This document shows positions 36,632-46,106 of a stretch of 64,000 nt of DNA, in pieces. How positions within the stretch are numbered: position 1 is the first letter of the stretch; each line of letters begins with the position of its first letter. This stretch comes from Ktedonosporobacter rubrisoli (GTDB lineage: Bacteria; Chloroflexota; Ktedonobacteria; Ktedonobacterales; Ktedonobacteraceae), in contig NZ_CP035758.1 of the NCBI RefSeq assembly GCF_004208415.1, positions 3,844,001-3,908,000 on the forward strand, in the 5' to 3' direction. The notes beneath the pieces were generated by a model, which saw only the letters and a list, made by a program, of their open reading frames with translations, searched no databases and had not been told where the DNA came from. Both the position numbers and the translations under genes were made by a program.

Positions 36632-38425
36632 ATGCATGAGCAGGTTCCGACCCTAAAAACCTGGCCATTTAACTTGCAGATCATCAAATATCGCCCATGG
36701 CCTTATATCATATATAGCCTTTCCCGCATAATTTTTTGCGTTGTCCAGATCATACCAGGTTTGATCGAGAAAAGCATTTTTGATTCGCTCACCGGCTCAG
36801 CAGCCTTAACCCTGAGCTTATGGTGGCTTATCGCTCTCTATATCTCAGTCGGGTTGGCCCGTCAGGCTACCTCGTTCGGTGAGATATGGGGTGATGCAAC
36901 TTTCCGTTATACTACTGGCGCGTTACTGCGCTTTAATCTCTTCTCTAGCATTCTGCGCCGGCCCGGTGCTAAGCCGTTGCCGGTCTCATCAGGAGACACT
37001 ATCAATCGCTTTGATAACGATGTAGCAGAAACCACAGATTTTCCGCTCTGGATTCCATTTATGGTTGGAGAAACGCTGGCCTCTCTCCTGGCAATTGGCA
37101 TCATGGCCAGCATTAATCTCACCATCACGCTAGTCATCTTCATACCGTTACTCTTTGCCTCATTGGCTGCCCGCCTGGCCTGGAGCCGTATTCATCGCTA
37201 TCGGGATGCTAGCCGAACGGCAACCGGACACGTCATAGGCTTTCTGGGAGAGCTATTTGGCGCGGTCCAAGCCGTCAAGGTCGCCAATGCGGAGAAGGAT
37301 ATGCTCAGCCAGTTTGGCGTGCTTAACGAGATACGTCGCAAGATGATGGTCAGGGATCGCCTGTTTGGAGAGTTGCTTGACTCAATCTTTGATAATGCGG
37401 TAACGTTCGGAACTGCCATCACGCTGGTGCTCGCAGCTCAGGCCATGACCGCGCGGACCTTCACGGTCGGGGATTTTGCGCTGTTTATTTATTATCTCTG
37501 GTTTACCACGCAATTGCCTGCTATCTGGGGTATATTCATCGGAGATTATAAGCAGCAAGAAGTCTCGATAAAGCGCATGAGCGAGCTCATTACCGACGAA
37601 CCGGCGCAGGTCTTACTCAAGCATGCCCCAGTCTATGAGCGAGGCGCAATGCCCGTGCTGACCCAGGCAAGCAAAGCCATTGACCACCATCTCCATGAAT
37701 TACAAGTCCAGGGGCTGAGCTATCATTATCCTGGGACCGAGAGTGGCATTAGCAATATCGATCTGCAGCTGAAACGAGGCTCATTTATGGTCATTACCGG
37801 GCGTATCGGCTCAGGCAAAACTACATTACTACGCACCCTTCTGGGTCTGCTTCCTAAAGATGCTGGTGAGATTTACTGGAATGGCGGGCCAGTTAAAGAT
37901 CCCGCAAGCTTTTTTAAGCCGCCTTATACAGCTTACACAGCCCAGGTTCCACGCCTCTTTAGTGATACGCTGCGCAACAATATCCTCATGGGCCTGCCAG
38001 AGGACCAGGCAATGCTGACAGAAGCTCTGCAAATGGCGGTATTGACAGGAGACGCCCAGGCAATGCCGGCCGGCCTTGATACGCTCATTGGTCCGCGAGG
38101 CATTCGGCTCTCGGGCGGACAGATCCAACGCACGGCAGCAGCACGCATGTTCGCCCGCGAGCCAGAGCTTCTCATCTTTGATGATCTATCGAGTGCTCTG
38201 GATATAGAAACCGAACAGATTCTCTGGGAACGTGTCTTTGCCCATGAAGGCCTTACCTGCCTTGTCGTTACCCATCGCCGCGCGGCCTTACAACATGCTA
38301 ACACTATCCTGGTCCTTAAGGATGGCAAGCTCCATGCACAAGGTACACTGCAGGAGCTCTTAGAGACAAATGAGGAGATGCGCAGGCTATGGCATGGAGA
38401 ATATAAGGCCTCGGCAGAACAGTAG
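36632..38425 (+). CDS. ABC exporter half-transporter B (membrane + ATPase)
   Basis: A 597-residue partner of the upstream half. Six-helix membrane domain about residues 20-320; ATPase domain about 355-590 with Walker A GRIGSGKTT (near 389-397), canonical signature LSGGQIQRTAAAR (near 493), Walker B LLIFDDLSSALD with Asp instead of the catalytic Glu, and VVTHRRAAL with the switch His. The signature here completes the normal site with half A's Walker motifs; its own Walker B completes the degenerate site. No intergenic bases separate the genes, and GAGGAGG lies inside half A's last codons, so translation is coupled. Confidence 0.93.
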   Translation: MHEQVPTLKTWPFNLQIIKYRPWPYIIYSLSRIIFCVVQIIPGLIEKSIFDSLTGSAALTLSLWWLIALYISVGLARQATSFGEIWGDATFRYTTGALLRFNLFSSILRRPGAKPLPVSSGDTINRFDNDVAETTDFPLWIPFMVGETLASLLAIGIMASINLTITLVIFIPLLFASLAARLAWSRIHRYRDASRTATGHVIGFLGELFGAVQAVKVANAEKDMLSQFGVLNEIRRKMMVRDRLFGELLDSIFDNAVTFGTAITLVLAAQAMTARTFTVGDFALFIYYLWFTTQLPAIWGIFIGDYKQQEVSIKRMSELITDEPAQVLLKHAPVYERGAMPVLTQASKAIDHHLHELQVQGLSYHYPGTESGISNIDLQLKRGSFMVITGRIGSGKTTLLRTLLGLLPKDAGEIYWNGGPVKDPASFFKPPYTAYTAQVPRLFSDTLRNNILMGLPEDQAMLTEALQMAVLTGDAQAMPAGLDTLIGPRGIRLSGGQIQRTAAARMFAREPELLIFDDLSSALDIETEQILWERVFAHEGLTCLVVTHRRAALQHANTILVLKDGKLHAQGTLQELLETNEEMRRLWHGEYKASAEQ

Positions 38426-38625
38426 ACACGTAAAAATCTGCCTGGGCAAGATGTGTTTCTGCACCAGATAGCCATCTAAGCACATCGCAGAGGCTTAGAC
38501 ATAGCAAGCAGAGCTCTAACGTGCTAGCAAATTGCATAAGTGCAACTAGAGAATCTCCATTACTTAAAAATAGCGCGCTTTAGCTTCTCGCTTGCTATCA
38601 AAAGGGGGCCTATCCATTCTATAGC

Positions 38626-38655
38626 TTGTCAGGACGGTAAAGGATTGGGTACTAT
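38626..38655 (+). promoter_or_regulatory. Candidate promoter of the UTRA-type gntR gene
   Basis: TTGTCA (38626-38631) and TACTAT (38650-38655) with 18 bases between, 70 bases upstream of the ATG at 38725. The 299-base gap from 38426 shows no gene. Confidence 0.4.
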
Positions 38656-38724
38656 TAGAAGGTAGAGAACCTCATCTCTTGCGAAGATCGCGCAGCTATG
38701 AGAAAGGTTATACAGGGGAAAACC

Positions 38725-39504
38725 ATGAGTCTGGAAAACACGCGTCCAATACTAAAAAAAACAGCCTTACCACGCTATTATCAGCTAAAGGAGATCATAC
38801 GCGCCAAGATCCGCTCACAGGAATGGCAGCCAGGAGATCTCTTACCATCTGAGCGAGAGCTCGGTGAGTTATACGGCATTAGTCGCATGACAGCGCGCCA
38901 GGCAGTTTCGGAGCTAGTGAGCGAAGGAATATTATACCGCGAACGTGGGATAGGAACATTCGTTAGTCAGGTATTTTCTTCCCAGCAGACAACCCGCCTG
39001 ACCGGCTTTACTGAGCTAGTGGAAGCCCAGGGGCAGAAGGCACGCACAAAAGTCCTTGTGGCAACTTTACGGCCCGCTAACCTGACAAGCGCTCGGCAGT
39101 TCCGTATTAAAGTTGGTCAACCGATCTTCTATATGCGCCGCCTGCGCCTGGTCAACTGGACTCCCGTTGTTCTGGAACGGGGGTGCATCAGCTTTAACGG
39201 TTGCGAGCAACTTTTGGAGGAAGATTTAGAACAGAATTCTCTCTTCCAATTATTAGAAACAAAATATGGCTTGCCGCCACTTAAGTCCGAGCACGACCTG
39301 GATATTGGCCGTGTCGGGGTTGAGGAATCTGGCTATCTCAACTTACCCATTGGTAGCCCGGTCCATATCATGCATGGAACTATCTATACCGAGCATGATT
39401 TGCCCATCGTAGATTGCACTTCTATCTACCGCAATACCAGTATTAAGCTGGTCAGGCAGGTTGATCAAGATTATCCAGTTTACGCATTTCATGATGTCAG
39501 ATAA
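38725..39504 (+). CDS. GntR family regulator, HutC (UTRA) subfamily
   Basis: A 259-residue regulator: N-terminal winged helix (about residues 15-80; LPSERELGELYGISRMTARQAVSELVSEGILYRERGIGTFVS) and a UTRA effector domain (about 95-250; GFTELVEAQGQKARTKV, FYMRRLRLVN, PVVLERGCI). UTRA proteins bind sugar phosphates, amino sugars or histidine-pathway intermediates. ATG 38725 follows CAGGGGAAAACC; an in-frame ATG at 38698 lacks a site. No enzyme gene is attached: the exporter lies upstream and the next genes are convergent, so its target may be the exporter or remote. Confidence 0.92.
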   Translation: MSLENTRPILKKTALPRYYQLKEIIRAKIRSQEWQPGDLLPSERELGELYGISRMTARQAVSELVSEGILYRERGIGTFVSQVFSSQQTTRLTGFTELVEAQGQKARTKVLVATLRPANLTSARQFRIKVGQPIFYMRRLRLVNWTPVVLERGCISFNGCEQLLEEDLEQNSLFQLLETKYGLPPLKSEHDLDIGRVGVEESGYLNLPIGSPVHIMHGTIYTEHDLPIVDCTSIYRNTSIKLVRQVDQDYPVYAFHDVR

Positions 39505-39800
39505 AGGCTGGTGAACTCTCTAAACGATCTGACTTGCTAATTATGAGGGAAATAATTTTCCTTCTCCAGACGTTCAGGTGGGCAAGCACTCTTCTCATTT
39601 ACTGCTCAAAGTTAAATAGTGGATAGCATTTATATGCCCGAGCGACAGGATATGGCTCCGCGCTTTGTCGGGCTTCATCTCTTGTTATTAAATTGCAGGG
39701 AAGAAAGCAAACTGGCGCAGTCACAAACCACGATAAACGCGCAACATAGCTTGCCTTCCGCCTTAATACGTACTGGTTTCGCCACGCCAGCCACTATCAA

Positions 39801-40184
39801 CTAGCCGGTGGCCAGGTCATAGACTTCAACCTCATTGCTAAAGCGGCGACGATAGATACGCACCCGGTGGATGCGCTGATTCAAAGGCAACACAAGATAA
39901 TCTACGTTCTCTCCCGCGAGTGGACAGGTATTTAGCATTCCATGTTTAGAGAGCTTAAAGGCTCTTTCCTCACGCGTATCAACGATGCCCAGTAGATGGT
40001 AATTATGATATACACGCCAGGAAATCTCCGTCTTATTCTGCAATAAGAGAACATCATCATCGCCTTCCATAGCGAGCTTGACACGTCGCAGCATACGCCC
40101 AAGCCAGCGACCAGATTGTTGCGGCGAGGTTTCTAGTATACTTTCTTCGCTCTGTTCCCTTTGAGGTAAAGTTGTTATTGGCAT
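39801..40184 (-). CDS. Hypothetical protein of the ECF sigma operon
   Basis: A 127-residue, apparently soluble, basic protein that I do not recognise. It starts with a Gln/Glu/Ser-rich stretch, then a beta-rich part with KTEISWRVYHNYHLLGIVDTREERAFKLSKHG and ends RIHRVRIYRRRFSNEVEVYDLATG. It lies 44 bases after the membrane protein of the sigma-factor unit and in the same direction, so it is probably the third gene of that operon. No signal peptide. Convergent with the gntR gene; the gap 39505-39800 holds no supported gene. Confidence 0.7.
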   Translation of the reverse strand: MPITTLPQREQSEESILETSPQQSGRWLGRMLRRVKLAMEGDDDVLLLQNKTEISWRVYHNYHLLGIVDTREERAFKLSKHGMLNTCPLAGENVDYLVLPLNQRIHRVRIYRRRFSNEVEVYDLATG

Positions 40185-40228
40185 CTAATTCGCTCAGCCT
40201 TTCTCACTCCATAGAACACGCAATCAAA

Positions 40229-41059
40229 CTATCTAACCAGCGTTAAGCGCTCCTGATCAGCAGCTATACGCATTCCACAAATGTGGTTGATGCGCTCAAC
40301 CAATGAAAGCTGGCCCCACTTCCTCCGCGCCGGCAGCCTACTCCTTGTGAGCAACGCATGCAATCCCAGACAAACGCGGTCTCTGCCTATCCACTGGACC
40401 ATCAGCATATCAGCTTGCCGCGCCATAGTACGTGCCTGCAGATGAAGCAGCCACAAAACCAGGCCACAAGATAGGCTGAGGAAAACAATCAGCAAGGCCA
40501 CGCTCAACGCCAGCGGAACGCTCCGTGCACGCAGCAAAAGCATACTCAGAGCAAGCAGCGCTACGGGTGAAAGCAACATAAGAAAGCGGATAAACAGATA
40601 AGCTGGACGGCGCATACAGACATAGCGAGCCAGGCCTCCCACCAGCAGAACTTCAAGCGCGGCCGGCTCAGGCAAAGACGTTGATCGCCCAGGCAGCATA
40701 AGAGTAAGCTTAGTCCTTCCCAGGAGCGCCACACGCACCTCTGGAAGCTTCATGCGTGCTTTGTAACGGTAATGGACTAAGTGCCCGGGGCGTGTTCTCA
40801 AATAGAGATCAGGAGGAATATGGGAAAACGCTTCCCGGATATACTCAGGAGTAGCATCTCTTACATTCTCCGACTCCGCTAACCACCAACGCAACCCGCG
40901 CTTATCTGGCTGTCTCGGCTTTAATTGTTTGGCGAGGCTCATCCAGGATGATGAAGGAAGCGGTTGCTCGGGAAGCGCGGGATCATAATAGGCGCTGAGA
41001 CGCTCTTCCAGAGAGTTGGACATATTCTCTATCTCCTCGCTTGAATACCACTCCCCCAT
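40229..41059 (-). CDS. Membrane protein partner of ECF sigma factor (possible anti-sigma)
   Basis: A 276-residue protein with a soluble N-terminal half (about residues 1-135), two adjacent transmembrane helices (about 145-205; LFIRFLMLLSPVALLALSMLLL and VALLIVFLSLSCGLVLWLL) and a cytosolic-looking C-terminal part. ATG 41059 follows AAAGGAAG and lies 4 bases after the sigma gene's stop, the usual layout of an ECF anti-sigma factor. However, no zinc anti-sigma motif (H-x-x-x-C-x-x-C) is present, and two rather than one helix are seen, so an unusual anti-sigma or a regulated effector are both open. Confidence 0.78.
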   Translation of the reverse strand: MGEWYSSEEIENMSNSLEERLSAYYDPALPEQPLPSSSWMSLAKQLKPRQPDKRGLRWWLAESENVRDATPEYIREAFSHIPPDLYLRTRPGHLVHYRYKARMKLPEVRVALLGRTKLTLMLPGRSTSLPEPAALEVLLVGGLARYVCMRRPAYLFIRFLMLLSPVALLALSMLLLRARSVPLALSVALLIVFLSLSCGLVLWLLHLQARTMARQADMLMVQWIGRDRVCLGLHALLTRSRLPARRKWGQLSLVERINHICGMRIAADQERLTLVR

Positions 41060-41063
41060 AATT

Positions 41064-41612
41064 TCACTTCCTTTCTCTCGACAACAGAGCACGGCATCGC
41101 TCACGCGCGCGATTCAAGCGCGATTTCACGGTTCCAATTGGCCAACCTAGCACCTGCGCGATATCGACCTCCGTCAAATCGGCTCCATAGCGTAAAGCAA
41201 TAACCCGGCGCTGATCCGCGCTAAGCTGGGCCAGAACATGCCTGATTTCCTCTCGCTGCTCTAGCTGTTCCAGCAAATGGGTTTCAGTACAGCTTGATGC
41301 TATATCCTCAGTGAGTATATCAAGCGAAATAGGGCGCAGATAGCTACGCTGCCGCTCCATAGTATCAAGAGCGTGCCGATAGAGAATGCGCATGAGCCAG
41401 GGACGAAACGGGCATCCAGCACGAAACCCGGGTAATCCCTTCCAGGCCAATACAAATGCACCTTGCGTGATTTCTTCTGCAAGCGAACGTTGATGACAAA
41501 GGCGCAGAGCCGTCGCCATCGCCACGGCATGGTGGAGCTCCCACAGGCGACGGAATGCCTCCTGATCTCCATTAATAGCTCGTTTGATAAGTTCGTCTTC
41601 GCAAATATCCAC
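41064..41612 (-). CDS. ECF RNA polymerase sigma factor
   Basis: A 182-residue extracytoplasmic-function sigma factor. Region 2 (about residues 12-80; EEITQGAFVLAWKGLPGF, PWLMRILYRHALD) melts the -10 and region 4 (about 120-175; LSADQRRVIALRYGADLTEVDIAQVLGWPIGTVKSRLNRARE) binds the -35. The start is GTG 41612 after AGAGGATAAGC. The next gene begins 4 bases after its stop and encodes a membrane protein, suggesting signal-controlled release. The promoter it recognises cannot be derived from one window; autoregulation is typical. Confidence 0.94.
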   Translation of the reverse strand: MDICEDELIKRAINGDQEAFRRLWELHHAVAMATALRLCHQRSLAEEITQGAFVLAWKGLPGFRAGCPFRPWLMRILYRHALDTMERQRSYLRPISLDILTEDIASSCTETHLLEQLEQREEIRHVLAQLSADQRRVIALRYGADLTEVDIAQVLGWPIGTVKSRLNRARERCRALLSRERK

Positions 41613-41952
41613 ACGCTTATCCTCTCTTCTGTAGGAATACTACGGCAAGAAAGGTTCAAAAGGTTCCCAGATCCACAGACAAACTTTCAGAAGCAGCAAA
41701 TGAGGACAAATTTAAGCGACACGAGGAAGAATAGAGAGAGAAGCAGAAAGCATCGAGCGAGGCCTGGAGGAAGCCAGGTAAGCTCATAACAATATGGCAA
41801 GAGCAATGTTCTCGATTCCGCCACATCGCTCTTGCCGTCTAACGGACTAGCAGTTACGACGCCACTAACGCCGCAACATCTGTTCCTGTTTACGGTTACC
41901 AGCCATCCGACAGGAACATACTCCTTCCATCATCTCAATTACCTTAATAAAC

Positions 41953-42138
41953 CTACTCGAAGAGCTCTCTTTGCAGCAAATCATCTTGCTCTTCGTCAGT
42001 TCTAGGCCTATCGCTGATTTCTTCTTTATTACGCCTACCGCGCCTTCTGAGCACCAGAGAAACAATAACTCCGGCGATTATAAGGCAGAACGAGATCGTA
42101 ATAAACCACACCCCCACCATCAGTTCCATAGCCTCCAT
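41953..42138 (-). CDS. Small single-helix membrane protein
   Basis: A 61-residue protein: one hydrophobic helix (about residues 8-30; VWFITISFCLIIAGVIVSLVL) followed by a basic RRRGRRN anchor and an acidic tail (EEQDDLLQRELFE), so N-out/C-in is likely. AGGA lies before the ATG at 42138, and there are three nearby in-frame ATGs. I recognise no family. The charge pattern is what supports a real gene. It stands alone upstream of the sigma operon, in the same direction, 340 bases away. Confidence 0.55.
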   Translation of the reverse strand: MEAMELMVGVWFITISFCLIIAGVIVSLVLRRRGRRNKEEISDRPRTDEEQDDLLQRELFE

Positions 42139-42680
42139 AACGTCCTAACCTTATCCTTTCTCCCCGACATAACAAGTCGGTACGACCATATACCATAACC
42201 AAGACCTGCTAAGTTCAAACAGAGAGGAAGCTGATATAAACATCCTGATCTCAGTAACTATTCATCCACCTACACAGACAGAGCCTTAATTCTCCTTCAT
42301 ACAAAAAACATTCAGTGATAGGTCGTTATCGCCTACCTTGCGGAAAGGGGAGAAGAAATCACGAATGTGTACATTTGTTCTTCGCCATATACTCTTTTCA
42401 GCTAAAAAACTATAGAACTCTACACAATTTTTCACATATTTCAGGCAAAACAGAGTAACTTCTCTTAAAGAGCTTTTTTTGGTACATGCTCTCTAGACCT
42501 TGCGAGTGATAGGTCACCCTTAATGATATATACGATCCAGATGCATTATTTGTTGCAAATTCTGACAATTATGGCGGATCTCATCTGCCTGCCAATTGAC
42601 ACTCAAACCTAGCAAACTCTGCTTATACCGACAACAAGAACAGCCAAATTTATATATAACCTTCAGTATATAATCTATTT
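42139..42680. other. AT-rich gap between small membrane protein and response regulator
   Basis: 542 AT-rich bases with no supported gene. AGAGC, a run of seven T and GCTCT near 42470-42495 could form a small hairpin. It should contain the promoter of the small membrane protein gene. Confidence 0.35.
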
Positions 42681-43328
42681 TCATTCATTATCAAACAATA
42701 AGCGTTGTTCCTGCACCAGGGCAGTCGCCTCAGTACGCGATTGGACATTCAGCTTCTGATATAAGCTAGTAAGATGCGTCTCTACAGTTTTTATCGAGAC
42801 ATGAAGCCGCTCGCTAATCTCGCTATTGCGCAATCCACGCGCAACCAGTTGCAACACCTCTTGTTCCCGGCTGGTCAGCAGATCTATAAACTGTACGTCG
42901 GACCTCTCTTCAGTCAGGAGCTGATGCACTTCTGGATCGATACTCCTCTTGCCAGCAGCAACATCGCGAATAGCTTGACGGATGGCATTACTGCTGGCAC
43001 TCTTTAGCCAGTATCCTTTTACTCCCATACGTAACATCGTTACAACATACGCAGCCTGATCATAAGCAGTCAGCACGAGTATGCCGACTTGCTGCTTTTC
43101 TTCCACAAGCAGGTTCTGGGCCACAGCGAACCCGTTCATGCCCTTCATGGCGATATCCAGCACTAACACCCGTGGCCGGAACTGCCGGCATAGTCCAATT
43201 GCCTCAGCGCCATCGCGTGCCTCGCCAACAATGGCAAAAGCAGGATCTTCTTCCAGCAAGCGCCGCGTCCCTTCGCGCATCATGGTATGATCATCGGCCA
43301 GCACAATACTGATCGTAGCTTGCTCCAC
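42681..43328 (-). CDS. LuxR/NarL-type response regulator
   Basis: A 215-residue response regulator: receiver domain (residues 5-120) with phospho-acceptor Asp58 (VLVLDIAMKGMNG), acidic pair ADDH at 11-14 and the Thr/Lys switch (LVLTAY, YWLKSAS); C-terminal LuxR HTH (about 148-210; LTSREQEVLQLVARGLRNSEISERLHVSIKTVETHL). The start is GTG 43328 after AAGGAGCAGC. It follows the histidine kinase gene by 70 bases and is its partner, similar in layout to ComP/ComA or NarX/NarL. The targets may include the divergent MacB-like ABC transporter. Confidence 0.95.
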   Translation of the reverse strand: MEQATISIVLADDHTMMREGTRRLLEEDPAFAIVGEARDGAEAIGLCRQFRPRVLVLDIAMKGMNGFAVAQNLLVEEKQQVGILVLTAYDQAAYVVTMLRMGVKGYWLKSASSNAIRQAIRDVAAGKRSIDPEVHQLLTEERSDVQFIDLLTSREQEVLQLVARGLRNSEISERLHVSIKTVETHLTSLYQKLNVQSRTEATALVQEQRLLFDNE

Positions 43329-43398
43329 TTCTTGCTGCTCCTTGCAAAGTACTCATAAAAAGTCTCCCGTACTGACATTTCTATCCAATTTATGGACA

Positions 43399-45780
43399 CT
43401 ATCTTAGCTGAATACAGACCCGCACAACTACCCCTTTACCCTCACGGGCCCATAAGCGAAACGACCCTTGGACGGCCTCCATACGTTCAGCCATTCCCGC
43501 CAGGCCAAGGCTACCAGTAAGAGGCCTGGCCCTCCGTAGTCCCCGCCCGTTATCGGCAACCAGCAGGACAACCTTATCCTCTCCAGAATAGCGCAACCTG
43601 ATTCTGACTTTACTCGCTTCCGCGTGCTTGAGCACGTTAGCCAGCGCTTCTTGCGCCACACGATAGAGGGCTAACTCTTTTTCGGCAGAGAAACGCCTGG
43701 GATCACCAATACACTGCATGCTTACGCGAATCTTTCCGCGCTGCTCGCTCTGTCGAGCTAACCAGCTCAGAGCCTCGGTCAGTCCCAGTTCGTCTAGAAG
43801 TGGGGGGCGCAGTTCCAGACAGGTTGCCCGCAAACTGCTTACCAGCGAGCGCGCCAGAGGTTCCATTTCCGCAATTTTCGTATCGCCCCGATTATCCGCC
43901 AGGTGTCGTGTAAGGAGCATTGCCTGCTGCAGCGCCTCGTCATGCAACTCTAAAGCTAAACGACGGCGCTCCTCTTCCTGCGCCTGGATAATCCGATGAT
44001 TTAAGCTTGCCTGCTGCAGAGCATCTCTATGCGCTTGCTCAAGATAGCGCGTATTAGCCTCCATAACGACCAGCTGAGCCCCCAGCGTCTCTAGAAAACT
44101 GAGATCTTGCCGACTATATCTCTCATTATTGAGCTTATGGCTAAGGCAGAGATACCCCCTTAATGCGTAACCATCAAAAAGGGGGAAAAGCAATAAATTA
44201 TCGTGGTTGCTATATGAATACTCTCTCCCATCTAGAGGAGTAATGGCCCTTTTTATCAGTTCGCGAAAAGCACTTTCGGCCTCGCTCTCAGCTCCATGAA
44301 CACGGTGAAAGTACGAGCGCCAGCCCGGTAGCACTTTTGTATTCTCTAGCGCTAGATCACCGTCTACAGGCATCTCTTCCCGGACCAATAAGGCAATTTC
44401 GGCCACGTTTAGCAGCGTGGCAAGCCGAGGTAAGATAAAGGCGCTTATCTGCTCTAATCCGCGCAAATGCGTAAGGGCCGTGCTCAAGTCACGCAGCGTG
44501 CGATTATAATGATAAAAATCACGATAAAATATCTTGTCGCCAAGATCGCGTACCTTTTCCCATACGCGTGGAAAGAGCCAGACACTGAGCATAAACCAGA
44601 CTATATGTACCGATATTCCCTCGGAATCGCCAATGAAGGGCAGAAAGTGCCTCTCCAGAGCTATCAGAGTAACATCCATAACAATAAAACAACACGCAAG
44701 CTCTAGCCAAAGCATACTCCTGATCAGTTGGCGGCTTAATAGTCCAGCTTTGCCAATAAGCTGATCGTGCAACAAAGCATAACAACAGATAAAAGGTAGC
44801 AGCATTAAAGGGACGGCCAGTAAATGATGCTTGAAAAGATTAGTAATCCCGCTCTTCCAAAATGAGAAGTCGAAGGCGCCCACAAAATTTACGGCCAGCA
44901 GTAGAAATAAAATCGTACAGCCGATGCTTACCAGACTCAGAGAGTTAGCTAGCTGTATACCAGAGTAGCGCACACTATATAAGACAAAGCATAGCAACAA
45001 GACAAAGCCAGCAATACAGGCACAGTAAAAGACGAGGAAACCCGTCGAGGTTGAGAAAAGTGGAACATTATAGAGGGCATTATTGCTATTTAGTGCCAGG
45101 GGCAAAAATAGAAAGACTATGCAGATAACGGCCATACTGGCCATAGGCTTATCCTGAGCAGACAGGCGCGAAGAATGAAAGAGCATTATCCAGGTAATGC
45201 GTCCCATACATACGAGAGTGAACACATAGATAAGCAGCGCTACAACTATCCATAAATAAGGCAGCAGCAGAAGCACAGCACAATCTACAAGGGCCATGAC
45301 AAAACTACTGATCAGCCAGGTATAAGGCCAAAAGAGCTTATGGAGCAGCGTTTTCGGGCTAGCTTCTCCCTCATTGGAAACATACAGCAAATTCACAAAG
45401 GTTGCCGCCAGCCCCTGGGTCAGGATCGAAAGCAGATTGATAAGTAGTGCACACCATCTATATGTGCTGATCAGAAGCAGGCAACAAATCAGCGCCGTAC
45501 ATATAAAGACGCAATAGGCTAACATAGCCACTGGCTTATTGTGGGTGTGGTGAAAGATGATATTGCCGGTTATATAGAGCAGACCTATCAATATGCCAGA
45601 CCAGATATAATCAGCATTCTGATCGCGAGATACCTTTGGCATCCCGGGTAGCAGCAGAAAGACAAGCGTAAGCGCTAGAGCCAGGAGAAAAAAACCGCTC
45701 AAGATAGTTGCCAAGCGCCAATTCCAGCTAGCACAAAGTTTCCTTGTCATAAGCAGCAACATCGCACCCTCGCTCACCAT
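43399..45780 (-). CDS. Multi-helix sensor histidine kinase (HisKA_3/NarX-DesK type, ComP-like)
   Basis: A 793-residue membrane kinase. About the first 410 residues hold roughly ten hydrophobic helices, a GAF-like cytosolic domain follows (about 450-590), then the dimerisation helix with His613 (LALELHDEALQQ) and a HATPase_c domain (about 680-790; VAQEALANVLKHAEASKV, VADNGRGLRRARP, GSLGLAGMAERMEAV). It phosphorylates the response regulator encoded downstream. Many-helix N-termini occur in peptide- or lipid-sensing kinases such as ComP. ATG 45762 with GAGGGT before it is an alternative start six codons in. Confidence 0.93.
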   Translation of the reverse strand: MVSEGAMLLLMTRKLCASWNWRLATILSGFFLLALALTLVFLLLPGMPKVSRDQNADYIWSGILIGLLYITGNIIFHHTHNKPVAMLAYCVFICTALICCLLLISTYRWCALLINLLSILTQGLAATFVNLLYVSNEGEASPKTLLHKLFWPYTWLISSFVMALVDCAVLLLLPYLWIVVALLIYVFTLVCMGRITWIMLFHSSRLSAQDKPMASMAVICIVFLFLPLALNSNNALYNVPLFSTSTGFLVFYCACIAGFVLLLCFVLYSVRYSGIQLANSLSLVSIGCTILFLLLAVNFVGAFDFSFWKSGITNLFKHHLLAVPLMLLPFICCYALLHDQLIGKAGLLSRQLIRSMLWLELACCFIVMDVTLIALERHFLPFIGDSEGISVHIVWFMLSVWLFPRVWEKVRDLGDKIFYRDFYHYNRTLRDLSTALTHLRGLEQISAFILPRLATLLNVAEIALLVREEMPVDGDLALENTKVLPGWRSYFHRVHGAESEAESAFRELIKRAITPLDGREYSYSNHDNLLLFPLFDGYALRGYLCLSHKLNNERYSRQDLSFLETLGAQLVVMEANTRYLEQAHRDALQQASLNHRIIQAQEEERRRLALELHDEALQQAMLLTRHLADNRGDTKIAEMEPLARSLVSSLRATCLELRPPLLDELGLTEALSWLARQSEQRGKIRVSMQCIGDPRRFSAEKELALYRVAQEALANVLKHAEASKVRIRLRYSGEDKVVLLVADNGRGLRRARPLTGSLGLAGMAERMEAVQGSFRLWAREGKGVVVRVCIQLR

Positions 45781-46106
45781 ACAAACTATAAGGCATCTTC
45801 TATCAGGTCTCTATTGTACTATTTTCTTTCTTACCACTATCTCAGGGTTTACCCGTATTTTTTCTGAGCTAACGTCTATAGACCTCGTAGAATCAGAGTT
45901 TTCCCCGAAGACATTCTTCTCTGGCCATATTACTATGCCCATCGGTCATATGCTTATGTCGCCTCAAGTCGGCCTGAAGCACATTCTGCTCTTTCTAGGA
46001 GAGCGAGATAAGAAGCAAACAGCTTTCACTTCTATGAGAAGGGGCGGGCTATTGCTGTTCGACCCAAGAAAATTCCTTATCGCTTCAAAAGCAAAGGAGC
46101 AACTTA
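45781..46106. other. Divergent promoter region, kinase and ABC transporter
   Basis: 326 bases between the kinase gene (-) and the ABC ATPase gene (+). No supported gene; both promoters should be here. AAAGGAG before the GTG at 46107 is the only clear signal. Confidence 0.4.
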
